A DNA stretch of 64,000 nt from JACMMS01 sp043758775 (GTDB taxonomy: Bacteria; Pseudomonadota; Gammaproteobacteria; Burkholderiales; Methylophilaceae). Shown here one piece after another: positions 27,021-36,700 of the stretch; the first letter of the stretch is position 1, and each line of letters starts with the position of its first letter. The notes under the pieces were generated by a model. That model searched no databases, was not told the origin of the DNA, and worked only from the letters and a program-made list of their open reading frames with translations. Location: the NCBI GenBank assembly GCA_043758775.1, contig JAYVMU010000015.1:1-64000 (forward strand), given 5' to 3'. Both the position numbers and the translations under genes were made by a program.

Positions 27021-27521
27021 TTATTTTTTACCTAAAGATTTTAATACTTTATCTGTTAAGTCAATTTTGTCGGTTGCATAAGCCACACCACCGTAAACCA
27101 CTAAATCATAGTTTTCTGCTTTTGCAACATCTTTAACCGCTTTATTAATACGGTCTTGCAAGCTGGCTAATTCTTCATTTTTACGTAAATTGATGTCTTC
27201 ACGTAACTCACGTTGTTTGCGTTGAAACTCAATCTTCAGATTAGAAGCATCACGTTCTTTATTACGACGATCAGTTTCTGACATAGTCAGTCCATCTTTA
27301 TCCAGTGAAGTTTCGATATCCTTAATTTGTTTTTGCATGCGATCTAAATCTAGCGAACGTGGACTAAATTCACGTTCTAGTTTTTTACCGCTTTCCGCAG
27401 TTTGTGGCGCATCCTGCAAGATTTTATCTACTTGCACATAACCAACTTTAAGCTCGGCATAACTCGCCGTAGAAAATATCAATAAACTAGCAACTAAAAT
27501 ACTTTTTAACAAATGACTCAC
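27021..27521 (-). CDS. skp: OmpH/Skp periplasmic chaperone
   Basis: This encodes about 166 residues starting from the GTG at 27521, chosen because GGAG lies seven bases before it and it gives a clean signal peptide (LLKSILVASLLIFSTASYA). The reading from 27587 adds an unlikely N-terminal tail. The mature protein has the Skp plan: a short beta part (LKVGYVQVDKIL), two long charged helices rich in Lys, Glu and Arg (about 45-120), then a closing beta part (YDLVVYGGVAYA). It carries unfolded outer-membrane proteins to BamA, whose gene is just upstream. Confidence 0.9.
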   Translation of the reverse strand: MSHLLKSILVASLLIFSTASYAELKVGYVQVDKILQDAPQTAESGKKLEREFSPRSLDLDRMQKQIKDIETSLDKDGLTMSETDRRNKERDASNLKIEFQRKQRELREDINLRKNEELASLQDRINKAVKDVAKAENYDLVVYGGVAYATDKIDLTDKVLKSLGKK

Positions 27522-27628
27522 TTCAAATCTCCTAAAATATACGCTTGACTCAAACCGCCAACCCTTTAACAAGAGTTCCAATTTCATTACTCATGTATTT
27601 TACTACTAATTATTCAAAAACTGAGTCA

Positions 27629-29935
27629 TTAAAATTGCTGACCTAACTGGAATTGCAGGATTTGTGTTGTGTCGTCTGGCTGCTTATGAATGGCTTTAGC
27701 AAACATAAGCTTTAGTGGACCGAATGGAGAGTACCAACTAATACCTACACCTACAGAATACCTTAGTTGTGAAAGATCAATGGATTCATTTGCAGTATAC
27801 ACATTACCGCCGTCAACAAAAGCGCTCAATCTGAATTGTTTTGAGTCTTTAATAAATGGTACAGGCATAAATAATTCGGCATTTCCTAGTACACGTTTTG
27901 TGCCACCAAGAGCAAATATGCTACCCGTAGTGGGGTCAAAATCATGCCTGCCGATAGTACCATCGGCGTATCCACGAACCGAGTCCACGCCACCCATATA
28001 GAAATTTTTAAAAAACGGGTAAGTTTTTCCGCCATAACTATTGGCGTAACCTAATTCACCATTCAGCATCAGGGTCAGGTTTTTAGATAAATCGAGATAC
28101 CAAGCGTTTTTATATTCAACCTTATAATATTGCAGGTCGATACCCGGCAAACCTACCTCTGCACTTAATCTTTGCAATACACCTTTACTTGGGAACAAAA
28201 CACTATCCCTAGTATCATGTGTCCAAGCTGTGCTGAATTGTACAGAGTTGCTACTACAGCCTGAATTATTAGCACAATAGTCCAAATACTGTTTGGGGCT
28301 TTGGCTGGTTAAGCCAATCGAAGTCAGATCTAACGTTAACCCTGCACTTAAAAAATCACGTTCATTCAATGGCAAGCCAAAACGTACGCCTACCCCATAT
28401 GATTTACTTGTATAGCTACCAATATTCACTGCAAGCGCACTGGTATCTAAGTCACGCCTATATATATCAAATCCTCGACTAATGCCATCAGGCGTGAAAT
28501 AAGGGTCGGTATAAGAGAGTGAGTAAGTTGTATTTACTTTGCCGGTGTTGATTTGCGCAACAACAGCATTACCTGTTCCTAAAAAGTTTTGCTGGCTAAC
28601 CGTTACTCCAAAAACCACACCTTCACTGCTAGAAAGACCTGCACCAAACTGTACGCTACCAGTTGTTGCTTCAGTCACGTTATAATTAAGGTCCACTTGA
28701 TCTGTAGTTCCAGCTACTGCTGCTGTATCTACATTCACATCTGAGAAAAACCCCAAACGATCCAGACGTTCTTTAGAGCGTTTAATTTTATCACCAGCAT
28801 ACCAAGCCGATTCCAGTTGGCGCATTTCGCGACGCAACACAGAATCACGTGTACGTGTATTACCTGTAATATTAATGCGGCGCACATAGACCTTGCGACC
28901 TGGATCTACAAAGAAAGTAAAAGCCGCGGTATGTTGCTCTTTATTCACCTCAGGAATTGGATTGACATTAGCAAAAGCATAGCCTTCATTACCCAAACGA
29001 TCACTAATTGCTTTGTTAGCATCAGTCACTTTTTGGCGATCAAATACATCACCTTTTTTAATATCAATTAGTTTACGCAACTCTTCTTCTGGCAATTGCA
29101 ATTCACCAGCAAGTTTAATGTCACTAATCGTATACTTTTCACCTTCAGTGACATTCACTGTGATATAAATATCTTGCTTATCAGGTGTAATTGACACTTG
29201 TGTTGAGTCAACCGTGAATTCGAGATAGCCTTGATTAAGATAAAAAGACTTAAGCGTTTCCAAGTCTGCAGTCAGCTTTTGCTTAGAGTATTGATCGTCT
29301 TTATTCCACCAAGACATCCAGTTAGGCGTAGACAACAAGAACTCAGCTCTTAAATCATCGGTCGTAAATGTATTATTACCCACAATATTGATACCACGTA
29401 TTTTTGCAACATCGCCCTCATCAATATCAAAGCGTACGGCAACACGATTACGTTCTAACGGTGAAACGACAGTTTTAACCGTTGCAGCATACTTACCTTG
29501 TGATAAGTACTGACGCTTAATTTCTTGTTCAGCTTTATCGAGCTGTGATTTATCAAAAATCTGGCCTTCGTTGATGCCAATTTGTTTCAATCCTTCTAAA
29601 ATTTTTTCTGAAGGAAATGACTTGTTTCCGCTAAAGTCTATTTTTGCGACCGAAGGCCGCTCTTGCACGGTAACGACCAGTACATCGCCCTCAGCCTCAA
29701 TACGTACGTCTTTAAAAAAGCCTGTTTTGTAGAGTGATTTAATGGCTGCGGTAGCCTTTTCATCACTCATGACATCACCTACTTCAACCGCTAGGTAATT
29801 AAATACAGTACCGGCTTCAGTTCTTTGCAAACCTTCAACACGTATATCTTTGATGACAAATGGCTCTAATGCAAATGCGGATTGGCTGAGTACCGCAAGA
29901 ATAGCTGTAAGTATATATTTGGATTTAAATGGCAT
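27629..29935 (-). CDS. bamA: Outer membrane protein assembly factor BamA
   Basis: This 768-residue essential core of the BAM complex inserts beta-barrel proteins into the outer membrane. A signal peptide ends in QSAFA (about residue 22). Five POTRA domains fill roughly 23-425 (opening IKDIRVEGLQRTEAGTVF), followed by the 16-strand Omp85 barrel with the VRGYADG lid-loop motif near 655 and a C-terminal Phe (LGQQF). It lies between rseP and skp in the conserved order. Confidence 0.96.
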   Translation of the reverse strand: MPFKSKYILTAILAVLSQSAFALEPFVIKDIRVEGLQRTEAGTVFNYLAVEVGDVMSDEKATAAIKSLYKTGFFKDVRIEAEGDVLVVTVQERPSVAKIDFSGNKSFPSEKILEGLKQIGINEGQIFDKSQLDKAEQEIKRQYLSQGKYAATVKTVVSPLERNRVAVRFDIDEGDVAKIRGINIVGNNTFTTDDLRAEFLLSTPNWMSWWNKDDQYSKQKLTADLETLKSFYLNQGYLEFTVDSTQVSITPDKQDIYITVNVTEGEKYTISDIKLAGELQLPEEELRKLIDIKKGDVFDRQKVTDANKAISDRLGNEGYAFANVNPIPEVNKEQHTAAFTFFVDPGRKVYVRRINITGNTRTRDSVLRREMRQLESAWYAGDKIKRSKERLDRLGFFSDVNVDTAAVAGTTDQVDLNYNVTEATTGSVQFGAGLSSSEGVVFGVTVSQQNFLGTGNAVVAQINTGKVNTTYSLSYTDPYFTPDGISRGFDIYRRDLDTSALAVNIGSYTSKSYGVGVRFGLPLNERDFLSAGLTLDLTSIGLTSQSPKQYLDYCANNSGCSSNSVQFSTAWTHDTRDSVLFPSKGVLQRLSAEVGLPGIDLQYYKVEYKNAWYLDLSKNLTLMLNGELGYANSYGGKTYPFFKNFYMGGVDSVRGYADGTIGRHDFDPTTGSIFALGGTKRVLGNAELFMPVPFIKDSKQFRLSAFVDGGNVYTANESIDLSQLRYSVGVGISWYSPFGPLKLMFAKAIHKQPDDTTQILQFQLGQQF

Positions 29936-29949
29936 TATTGACCTGTAAA

Positions 29950-31398
29950 CTAACCTATAAAAAATCTAGCAAATCGATTGATGTCGTTAAATATCGCAAC
30001 TGTCATTAATAAACCCAATAAACCGAATCCAATACGTTGCCCCAATTCCATTAAGCGTTCGGATACTGGACTACCCTTAAAAATTTCTATCACATAATAC
30101 ATCAAATGACCGCCATCTAACACTGGTATTGGCAATAGATTTAATACGCCGATGCTGATACTGATGGTTGCTAAAAAGCCTAAAAATACTTTTATACCTA
30201 AATCTGCGCTTTGGCCCGCATAGCTGGCAATAGTCGCTGGCCCGCTGATTCCTTTCCAAGACATTTGCCCTGTAAGCATTTTGCCCAACATCTTCAGGCT
30301 AAAAATGGAAGTATCCCAGGTTTTGTCTACTGCCTTAGCCAGCGCTTCAATCGGAGAGTAATTAATATTAATTAGCAGCTTATCCAGATCAGCTTGGTTT
30401 TTCTCTAAATCAACCGCTACTGCTGCTCCAATACGCCCTATTGTCTTACCATTTTCGTCTAAACTCTCAGGCGTGAGTAATAACGACTGTGTTGTTTGTT
30501 CATTCAGTACAGTACGTTCTATTTGTAAATTAAGTTGATTATCTGGGTTGGCACGCACCACCTTAACAAAGTCTGCCCAATCATTAATGACGACTTGATT
30601 AACTGATAGGATTTTATCACCAACTGTAAGCCCCACTTGTTCAGCAACACTATTTGCCGTGATTGCACCAATCACCGCAGGGATTTTTGCCTGGTATTCA
30701 ACCAAGCCCAACTTTTCTAATATATCGCTTTCAAAATCGTTTTTGTCTAAACCACTCAAATTAAGCGCTTGTTGTTGTAATTCTTGATCTTTATTGATGG
30801 TCTCAACTTCTACAGTGGATTGATTTGCATCAGATGATGTCATGGATTTCTTCAGCAAAATCCAGCGTACATCTTGCCAACTTTTAACTTCTACACCATC
30901 AATTTTTTTAATTAGTTCGCCAGCTTCTAATTTGGCGTGTGCCGCTGGGCTATTATCATCAATGGCACCAATTATAGGGCGCATCACCATCACCCCCGAC
31001 ATGAATAGCGTCCAGTAAATCAATATAGCCAGCAATAAATTAGCCGCTGGCCCTGCCGCAACTATTGTGATGCGTTTCCATACCGATTGACGATTAAATG
31101 CACGGCTTAAATCACTCTCAGAATAAGCTATTAGAGGTTTTTCACTATCCTGTTCATTAGTTTTCTCGTTGGCAATGACGCGCTCATCCAGCATTTTGAC
31201 GTAGCCACCCAGAGGAATAGCGGCAAGGACAAACTCCGTATTATCTTGACCAAACGTTTTGCGCCATAAGGGTTTACCGAAACCAATTGAGAAACGCAGT
31301 ACTTTTACATTGCACCAGCGCGCTACTTGGAAATGCCCATATTCATGAATGGTCACCAGGATGCCGATAGTTACTATGAATGCAGCGATAGTTAACAT
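29950..31398 (-). CDS. rseP: Site-2 protease RseP
   Basis: This 482-residue inner-membrane zinc protease cuts anti-sigma factors within the membrane as part of the sigma-E envelope stress response. HEYGH is at residues 18-22, two PDZ domains lie in the periplasmic middle part (GAIDDNSPAAHAKLEAGE and ANSVAEQVGLTVGDKI), and the second metal motif is LLPIPVLDGGHL. It is about 30 residues longer than E. coli RseP (450), the extra length lying between the PDZ regions. Its start overlaps dxr by seven bases. Confidence 0.94.
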   Translation of the reverse strand: MLTIAAFIVTIGILVTIHEYGHFQVARWCNVKVLRFSIGFGKPLWRKTFGQDNTEFVLAAIPLGGYVKMLDERVIANEKTNEQDSEKPLIAYSESDLSRAFNRQSVWKRITIVAAGPAANLLLAILIYWTLFMSGVMVMRPIIGAIDDNSPAAHAKLEAGELIKKIDGVEVKSWQDVRWILLKKSMTSSDANQSTVEVETINKDQELQQQALNLSGLDKNDFESDILEKLGLVEYQAKIPAVIGAITANSVAEQVGLTVGDKILSVNQVVINDWADFVKVVRANPDNQLNLQIERTVLNEQTTQSLLLTPESLDENGKTIGRIGAAVAVDLEKNQADLDKLLININYSPIEALAKAVDKTWDTSIFSLKMLGKMLTGQMSWKGISGPATIASYAGQSADLGIKVFLGFLATISISIGVLNLLPIPVLDGGHLMYYVIEIFKGSPVSERLMELGQRIGFGLLGLLMTVAIFNDINRFARFFIG

Positions 31399-32585
31399 GC
31401 TGTTTTTAAGCCCTGCCTATTCATCCACTCTTGAGCGTATTGACGCGCCGACATATCAGTTGCAATCACTTGCTCCAGCGACGTGACTTCCTCAATGTTA
31501 ACATCCTGCAAAACTGATTCAATCATTTTAGGAATATCCATGAATTGGATTTGCTGATGAATGAATGCAGCCACAGCAACCTCATTTACACCATTTAAAA
31601 CAGTAGGTGCTGTTCCACCTGTTTTTAGGGCATCGTAAGCTAAACGCAAACATGGGAAACGTGCCATATCTGGCACTTCAAACTCCAGCTTGGCTAACGT
31701 CATAAAATCCAAGCTACTAACACCCGATGCCAAGCGCTCTGGGTAGCCTAGTCCATAAGCAATGGGTGTACGCATATCAGGGTTACCAAGCTGCGCCAAT
31801 ACGCTGCCATCCACATATTCCACCATGGAGTGAATAACACTTTGCGGATGCACGACCACTTCAATTTTTTCAGCGGGTGCATTAAACAACCAATGTGCCT
31901 CTATGACTTCTAGGCCTTTATTCATCAGCGTGGCGGAATCAATGGTGATTTTTGAACCCATCACCCAGTTAGGATGCTTGAGCGCCTGTGCCAACGTCAC
32001 TGTTTGCAATTGTTTTGCGCTGAATTGGCGGAAAGGCCCGCCAGATGCTGTAAGTAAAATGCGTTTAATACCACTGCTGTCGAGATCATGCGATTTATCA
32101 GTAGGCATGACTTGAAAAATCGCATTATGTTCACTATCAATCGGCAATAAAGTAGCACCACCTTCTGCAACTGCTTGCATAAACAAGTTGCCAGACATGA
32201 CCAACGTCTCTTTATTCGCCAGCAAAATACGTTTACCGGCTTTGGCAGCGGCTATGGCAGGCTTTAATCCGGCAGCTCCCACAATCGCGGCCATCACCAC
32301 GTCAACTTCAACATGCGCCGACAGCATCTCCATCGCCTCTAACCCTACCAGCACTTGCGTTGCTGAGCCTGTAGCTTTGAGTTTTTGTTCTAACTGCTCG
32401 GCAGCATCGTTGTTTAGCAGAGCAGCATAACGCGGGCTAAATTGCTGACACTGCGCAAACAACAAATCAACACTAGAGTTAGCTGCAAGCGCAAATACTT
32501 TGAACTTGGTCGGATGACGTGCAATGACGTCTAATGTTTGTTTACCAATAGTGCCAGTGGCGCCCAAGATTGTAATATTTAGCAT
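31392..32585 (-). CDS. dxr: 1-deoxy-D-xylulose 5-phosphate reductoisomerase
   Basis: This 397-residue NADPH enzyme makes MEP, the first committed step of the non-mevalonate isoprenoid route. The nucleotide motif GATGTIGKQT is at 8-17, metal and substrate motifs include LANKETLVMSG, PIDSEHNAIFQ, LTASGGPFR, MNKGLEVIEAHWLF and HPQSVIHSMVEY. It lies between cdsA and rseP. Its products feed uppS two genes upstream. Confidence 0.95.
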   Translation of the reverse strand: MLNITILGATGTIGKQTLDVIARHPTKFKVFALAANSSVDLLFAQCQQFSPRYAALLNNDAAEQLEQKLKATGSATQVLVGLEAMEMLSAHVEVDVVMAAIVGAAGLKPAIAAAKAGKRILLANKETLVMSGNLFMQAVAEGGATLLPIDSEHNAIFQVMPTDKSHDLDSSGIKRILLTASGGPFRQFSAKQLQTVTLAQALKHPNWVMGSKITIDSATLMNKGLEVIEAHWLFNAPAEKIEVVVHPQSVIHSMVEYVDGSVLAQLGNPDMRTPIAYGLGYPERLASGVSSLDFMTLAKLEFEVPDMARFPCLRLAYDALKTGGTAPTVLNGVNEVAVAAFIHQQIQFMDIPKMIESVLQDVNIEEVTSLEQVIATDMSARQYAQEWMNRQGLKTAC

Positions 32586-32592
32586 TGTAGAA

Positions 32593-33411
32593 TTAAGCCG
32601 TATGCAGAATGCTATAGATAAAAATCAGGAAAACCGCAATGGGCAAGCTAGAAGTAAGGCCATCAATACGATCCAGAATACCACCATGCCCTGGTAATAA
32701 GCTGCCGCTGTCTTTAACGTTAGTCTGGCGTTTAATCAGCGATTCAAACAAATCACCTACTACACTCAACACACTAATTATCCATAAAATAACTAAGGTA
32801 ACTAACAACGGCAATACAAAATAATAACTCAAAACTGCACCATAAATAGTCACAGCTAATAAGCCACCAAACACGCCCTCCCATGTTTTACCTGGGCTGA
32901 TACTTGGTGCAAGTTTGTTTTTACCAAATCGCTTACCTGTAAAATAGGCAGCGCTGTCGGCAATCCATATCGTAACGACCAATCCTAATAGCAACCAAGG
33001 ATCCGCTATTTTCAGACAAACCAAGGCTAGCCACAAAGGTAAAACCACTAGATAGCCCAGCAATGCAAGCAACCATTGATTTTTAATATGAATATTTTTC
33101 CAGAGCAACAAAGGCACAATGAATATCCAGAAAATACCTGCTATAAAGAACAGATCTAGTGATCTATATACTAGCCAGTGATTATCGAATTTTTGCGCTA
33201 AAAGCAAAACAAAGCCACATAGCGCCATAGCGGCAATCACATAGCCTCTCAAGCCAATTTTACTGAATTTAGCCATCCCAGCCCACTCATACAAAGCAAT
33301 TAACGATACGCCTAGCATTAAAATTGCCCAGAAAATATTAGACAATAAAAAAAGAGCGGCAAAAAAGCTAGGGATTAATACAAGTGAAGTCAGTACGCGG
33401 GTCTTAAGCAT
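32593..33411 (-). CDS. cdsA: Phosphatidate cytidylyltransferase
   Basis: This 272-residue multi-pass enzyme makes CDP-diacylglycerol from phosphatidate and CTP. About seven or eight hydrophobic spans are visible, and the C-terminal signature holds IADSAAYFTGKRFGKNKL, SPGKTWEGVFGG and VVGDLFESLIKRQTNVKDS with the Asp pair of the active site. It is two bases from uppS and seven from dxr, so tightly cotranscribed. Confidence 0.95.
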   Translation of the reverse strand: MLKTRVLTSLVLIPSFFAALFLLSNIFWAILMLGVSLIALYEWAGMAKFSKIGLRGYVIAAMALCGFVLLLAQKFDNHWLVYRSLDLFFIAGIFWIFIVPLLLWKNIHIKNQWLLALLGYLVVLPLWLALVCLKIADPWLLLGLVVTIWIADSAAYFTGKRFGKNKLAPSISPGKTWEGVFGGLLAVTIYGAVLSYYFVLPLLVTLVILWIISVLSVVGDLFESLIKRQTNVKDSGSLLPGHGGILDRIDGLTSSLPIAVFLIFIYSILHTA

Positions 33412-33413
33412 AG

Positions 33414-34163
33414 TTAGGTGGTCAGTTGCTCACTGGTACGACCAAATCGTCGTTCTCGTTGTTGATATGAGCTAATGGCAAGCTTGAATGCGGAATCATT
33501 GAAATCTGGCCATAAGGTATCAGTAAAGTAAAATTCCGTATATGCTAGCTGCCAGAGCAAGAAATTGCTAACGCGTTTTTCACCGCCAGTGCGAATAAAT
33601 AAATCTGGTTCAGGTGCGTAATGCATCGCTAAATAGGGCGTTAAATCTGTTTCTGTAAACTGCCCTACTTTTTGCGGTGTTGCTATTTGCATAGCATTTG
33701 TGGCTTGCAAAATATCCCAGCGTCCACCGTAATTAGCCGCTATGGTCAGTGTTAAACCAGTGTTATTTGCTGTGAGTTTTTCTGAGGCCTCTACCTGCTC
33801 AACTAGTTGTGGGGCAAAACGGGAGCGGTCACCAATTAAAATCAAGCGAATATTATTTTCATGCAACTTAGACACTTCACGTTTTAAAGCATCCATGAAT
33901 AAGCCCATCAGAAATGAAACCTCATCTTCTGGTCTGCGCCAATTCTCACTACTAAAAGCAAATAAAGTGAGGTATTCAACGCCTAAATTAACGCACTGCT
34001 TGACAACGTCACGCACCGTTTCCACGCCACGTTTGTGACCTGCAACTCGTGGCAAAAAACGCTTTCTTGCCCAACGACCATTGCCATCCATAATCATCGC
34101 TATGTGCTTAGGAATCTCACCAGAGCTGGGAATTGTTTGTGTGGAGCTGGAGAAAAATCTCAA
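33414..34163 (-). CDS. uppS: Undecaprenyl diphosphate synthase
   Basis: This 249-residue cis-prenyltransferase makes the C55 carrier lipid for peptidoglycan and glycans. It has IAMIMDGNGRWARKR with the catalytic Asp near 26, GHKRGVETVRDVV, TLFAFSSENWRRP and the C-terminal PEPDLFIRTGGEKRVSNFL. The product would also serve the GtrB/ArnT-like module at 8.4-11.2 kb. Confidence 0.95.
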   Translation of the reverse strand: MRFFSSSTQTIPSSGEIPKHIAMIMDGNGRWARKRFLPRVAGHKRGVETVRDVVKQCVNLGVEYLTLFAFSSENWRRPEDEVSFLMGLFMDALKREVSKLHENNIRLILIGDRSRFAPQLVEQVEASEKLTANNTGLTLTIAANYGGRWDILQATNAMQIATPQKVGQFTETDLTPYLAMHYAPEPDLFIRTGGEKRVSNFLLWQLAYTEFYFTDTLWPDFNDSAFKLAISSYQQRERRFGRTSEQLTT

Positions 34164-34215
34164 TTAACACCCCAAAAATTTAGATGAATCCACATTACGC
34201 TGTCGATTGATGGCA

Positions 34216-34773
34216 TTAAACTGCCATCAAATCTATTTCTTTTTGTTGTAGTAACTTATCCACTTCTATCACCGCTTTGTCGGTCATTTTTTGAATTTCA
34301 TCTTGTGCACGACGCTCATCATCTTCACTGATTTCTTTATCTTTAATCAGCTTTTTAAGCGTATCGTTAGCATCGCGACGTACATTACGGATTGATACTT
34401 TAGCGCCTTCTGCCTCAGTGCGTACAATCTTTGTCATGTCACGCCGGCGCTCTTCGGTCAGCATAGGCATGGGCACACGAATCAAATCACCATTAGTCGC
34501 TGGATTTAAACCTAAATCACAATCGCGAATGGCTTTTTCTATTTTACCGATCATGGTTTTTTCAAATGGTTGTACATTAATAGTACGAGCATCGCCTAAA
34601 TTGACGTTGGCTACTTGATTAACCGCTACCATTGAACCGTAATACTCCACCATCACATGATCCAGTAAGCCTGTATGCGCACGACCTGTACGTACTTTAG
34701 CTAAATCATTTCGAAGTGCTTCAAGCGACTTCTGCATTTTTTGCTCAGCATTTTTTTTAATATCATCTAACAT
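34216..34773 (-). CDS. frr: Ribosome recycling factor
   Basis: This 185-residue protein splits post-termination ribosomes together with EF-G. It has the family start (KNAEQKMQKSLEALRNDLAKVRTGRA), the VQPFEKTMIGKIEKAIRDCDLGLNP block and the helical C-terminus ERRAQDEIQKMTDKAVIEVDKLL. It lies between pyrH and uppS, the standard order. Confidence 0.96.
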   Translation of the reverse strand: MLDDIKKNAEQKMQKSLEALRNDLAKVRTGRAHTGLLDHVMVEYYGSMVAVNQVANVNLGDARTINVQPFEKTMIGKIEKAIRDCDLGLNPATNGDLIRVPMPMLTEERRRDMTKIVRTEAEGAKVSIRNVRRDANDTLKKLIKDKEISEDDERRAQDEIQKMTDKAVIEVDKLLQQKEIDLMAV

Positions 34774-34827
34774 AATTTTTCCTAATACTTTACTTAAATC
34801 TATTGCAGTATCTAATTGATTATTAAG

Positions 34828-35556
34828 TTAAGGTAAAACTTTAGTGCCTTCATCCTCGCCCATCACAACACGTTTTAATGCACCTTGTTTAAAGATACTA
34901 AATACCGAGATTGGCAGTTTTTGGTCACGGCATAGTGTTAATGCAGTAGCATCCATCACTTTGAGGTTTTTAATAATCGCCTCATCAAAACTAATTGTTT
35001 TATAACGCATCGCATCTGGATTAATTTTTGGGTCGTCCGTATAAACGCCATCTACTTTAGTCGCTTTAATCACAATATCTGCATTCATTTCCATACCGCG
35101 TAAAGCTGCTGCGGTATCGGTAGTAAAGAATGGATTACCAGTACCTGCACCAAAAATCACCACCTTACCTTCTTCAAGGTAGCGCATGGCTTTACCGCGT
35201 ATATAAGGCTCTGCCACTTGCTCAATATTAAGCGCGGATTGTACACGGCTAACAATTCCTGCATGCTTCATTGCATCTTGCAATGCCAGCGCATTCATAA
35301 CCGTCGCCAGCATACCCATGTAATCAGCTGTAGCGCGATCCATACCCGCTGCAGCTGGCGCTACACCACGAAATATATTTCCGCCGCCAATGACAATACC
35401 CACTTGTACACCTAGATCAACGATTTCTTTAATCTCTTCAACAATACGGGTAATGGTAGCGCGATTAATACCGTATGCATCATCACCCATTAAAGCTTCA
35501 CCAGATAGCTTAAGCAATATGCGTTTATAGGCGGGCTTAATATCAGCAGTACTCAT
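34828..35556 (-). CDS. pyrH: UMP kinase
   Basis: This encodes about 242 residues. The ATG at 35556 is preferred over the TTG at 35568 because TTGAG lies ahead of it at a proper distance. This hexameric amino-acid-kinase-fold enzyme makes UDP from UMP. Landmarks are RILLKLSGEALMG, GVQVGIVIGGGNIFRG, GTGNPFFTTDTAAALRG and MDATALTLCRDQKLPI. A terminator stands between tsf and this gene, so it probably has its own promoter or relies on read-through. Confidence 0.94.
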   Translation of the reverse strand: MSTADIKPAYKRILLKLSGEALMGDDAYGINRATITRIVEEIKEIVDLGVQVGIVIGGGNIFRGVAPAAAGMDRATADYMGMLATVMNALALQDAMKHAGIVSRVQSALNIEQVAEPYIRGKAMRYLEEGKVVIFGAGTGNPFFTTDTAAALRGMEMNADIVIKATKVDGVYTDDPKINPDAMRYKTISFDEAIIKNLKVMDATALTLCRDQKLPISVFSIFKQGALKRVVMGEDEGTKVLP

Positions 35557-35633
35557 TTTTTTTCTCAATTTACAGTTTCGCTATTTAATCACAAACGGCC
35601 TGTGTTTGGCTAAATTATGCGTACTTTTAGGGC

Positions 35634-35673
35634 AAAAAAAAGTGGAATAGCCGTTAAGCTACTCCACTTTTAT
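35634..35673 (-). terminator. Rho-independent terminator after rpsB-tsf
   Basis: On the minus strand an imperfect stem (GTGGAGTAGC / GCTATTCCAC, one G-U type mismatch, short loop) is followed by a run of eight T. It begins about 40 bases past the tsf stop and ends the ribosomal rpsB-tsf transcript before pyrH. Confidence 0.82.
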
Positions 35674-35712
35674 TAAGTTTTAAATTAAATGCTAATGACT
35701 AAAACTTTAGCC

Positions 35713-36588
35713 CTAAACCTTAGCAGCAGCAGCAACTTCAGCTGCATAATCAACGACTACTTTCTCAATGCCCTCGCCTACCGTAAACATAGTGAATGAT
35801 GCAACAGAAGCGCCTTTAGATTTAAGTAATTGCTCAATCGTTAGCTTGTCGTCTTTCACAAAGACCTGGCTTAATAAAGTCACTTCTTTTAAGAATTTTT
35901 GCACGGTACCGTCAGCAATTTTCTCTAACATCGTTTCTGGCTTACCGGCTTCTTTCGCTTTTTCAATCGCTACGCGACGTTCAGTCTCAATCAATGTAGC
36001 ATCTACACCGCTTGCATCGAGTGATTTTGGCTTAGCTGCTGCAATATGCATCGCTAAATCTTTACCTAAAGCATCATCACCGCCAACCAAATCAACGATT
36101 ACGCCGATTTTGCTACCGTGCACATAGCTAGATAACTTACCTTGCACTGCTGGACGTACAAAGCGGCGTGGCGTGATGTTTTCACCAATTTTACCAACCA
36201 ATTGCGCGCGTGTTTCTTCAACAGTAGAACCGTTCATTGGCAACGCACCAACGGCAGCAATATCTGCAGCATTGTTTTTGCTCACGATAGATGCAAGTTC
36301 ATTAACAAATTTCAGGAAATCTTCATTTTTTGCACAGAAGTCAGTTTCAGAGTTAACTTCAACCATCGCGCCTGATTTACCATCTGCACTAATGCTAATA
36401 CCAACCGTACCTTCAGCCGCTACACGACCAGCTGCACTACTTGCTTTTTTACCAAAACGTACTCGTAGAATTTCTTCTGCACGTGTCATATCGCCTTCAG
36501 CTTCTGATAGCGCTCTTTTACAATCCATCATCGGTGCATCGGTGCGTTCACGAAGCTCTTTCACCATACCTGCGGTAATTTCTGCCAT
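35713..36588 (-). CDS. tsf: Translation elongation factor Ts
   Basis: This encodes 291 residues from the ATG at 36588, which has AAAGGATT ahead. The reading from 36654 adds a non-conserved tail that lies in the leader. It exchanges GDP for GTP on EF-Tu. The N-terminal UBA-like part (VKELRERTDAPMMDCKRAL) and the TDFCAKNEDF core are typical. It forms an operon with rpsB upstream. Confidence 0.96.
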   Translation of the reverse strand: MAEITAGMVKELRERTDAPMMDCKRALSEAEGDMTRAEEILRVRFGKKASSAAGRVAAEGTVGISISADGKSGAMVEVNSETDFCAKNEDFLKFVNELASIVSKNNAADIAAVGALPMNGSTVEETRAQLVGKIGENITPRRFVRPAVQGKLSSYVHGSKIGVIVDLVGGDDALGKDLAMHIAAAKPKSLDASGVDATLIETERRVAIEKAKEAGKPETMLEKIADGTVQKFLKEVTLLSQVFVKDDKLTIEQLLKSKGASVASFTMFTVGEGIEKVVVDYAAEVAAAAKV

Positions 36589-36642
36589 TTTCTTAATCCT
36601 TTTTCTTTCGATCTCTGTTGAGTAAACAGAAAAATAAATTAT

Positions 36643-36667
36643 TAAAGGGCGCAAATTGCGCCCTTTT
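36643..36667 (-). terminator. Hairpin in the rpsB-tsf spacer
   Basis: A perfect stem (AAAGGGCGCAA / TTGCGCCCTTT) with almost no loop lies between rpsB and tsf. On the minus strand it is followed only by TAATAATTT, not a pure T run. A partial terminator or processing hairpin at this place is known in other bacteria and would set the rpsB to tsf ratio. Confidence 0.55.
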
Positions 36668-36700
36668 CAGGGTTTAACCCATCAATTTAAAACTTAATAC

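Noticed and set aside
36173..36625. 150-codon open frame on the plus strand opposite tsf
   Set aside because: It is antisense to a certain gene and its composition (Ser, Ala and Leu rich) is that of a shadow frame.
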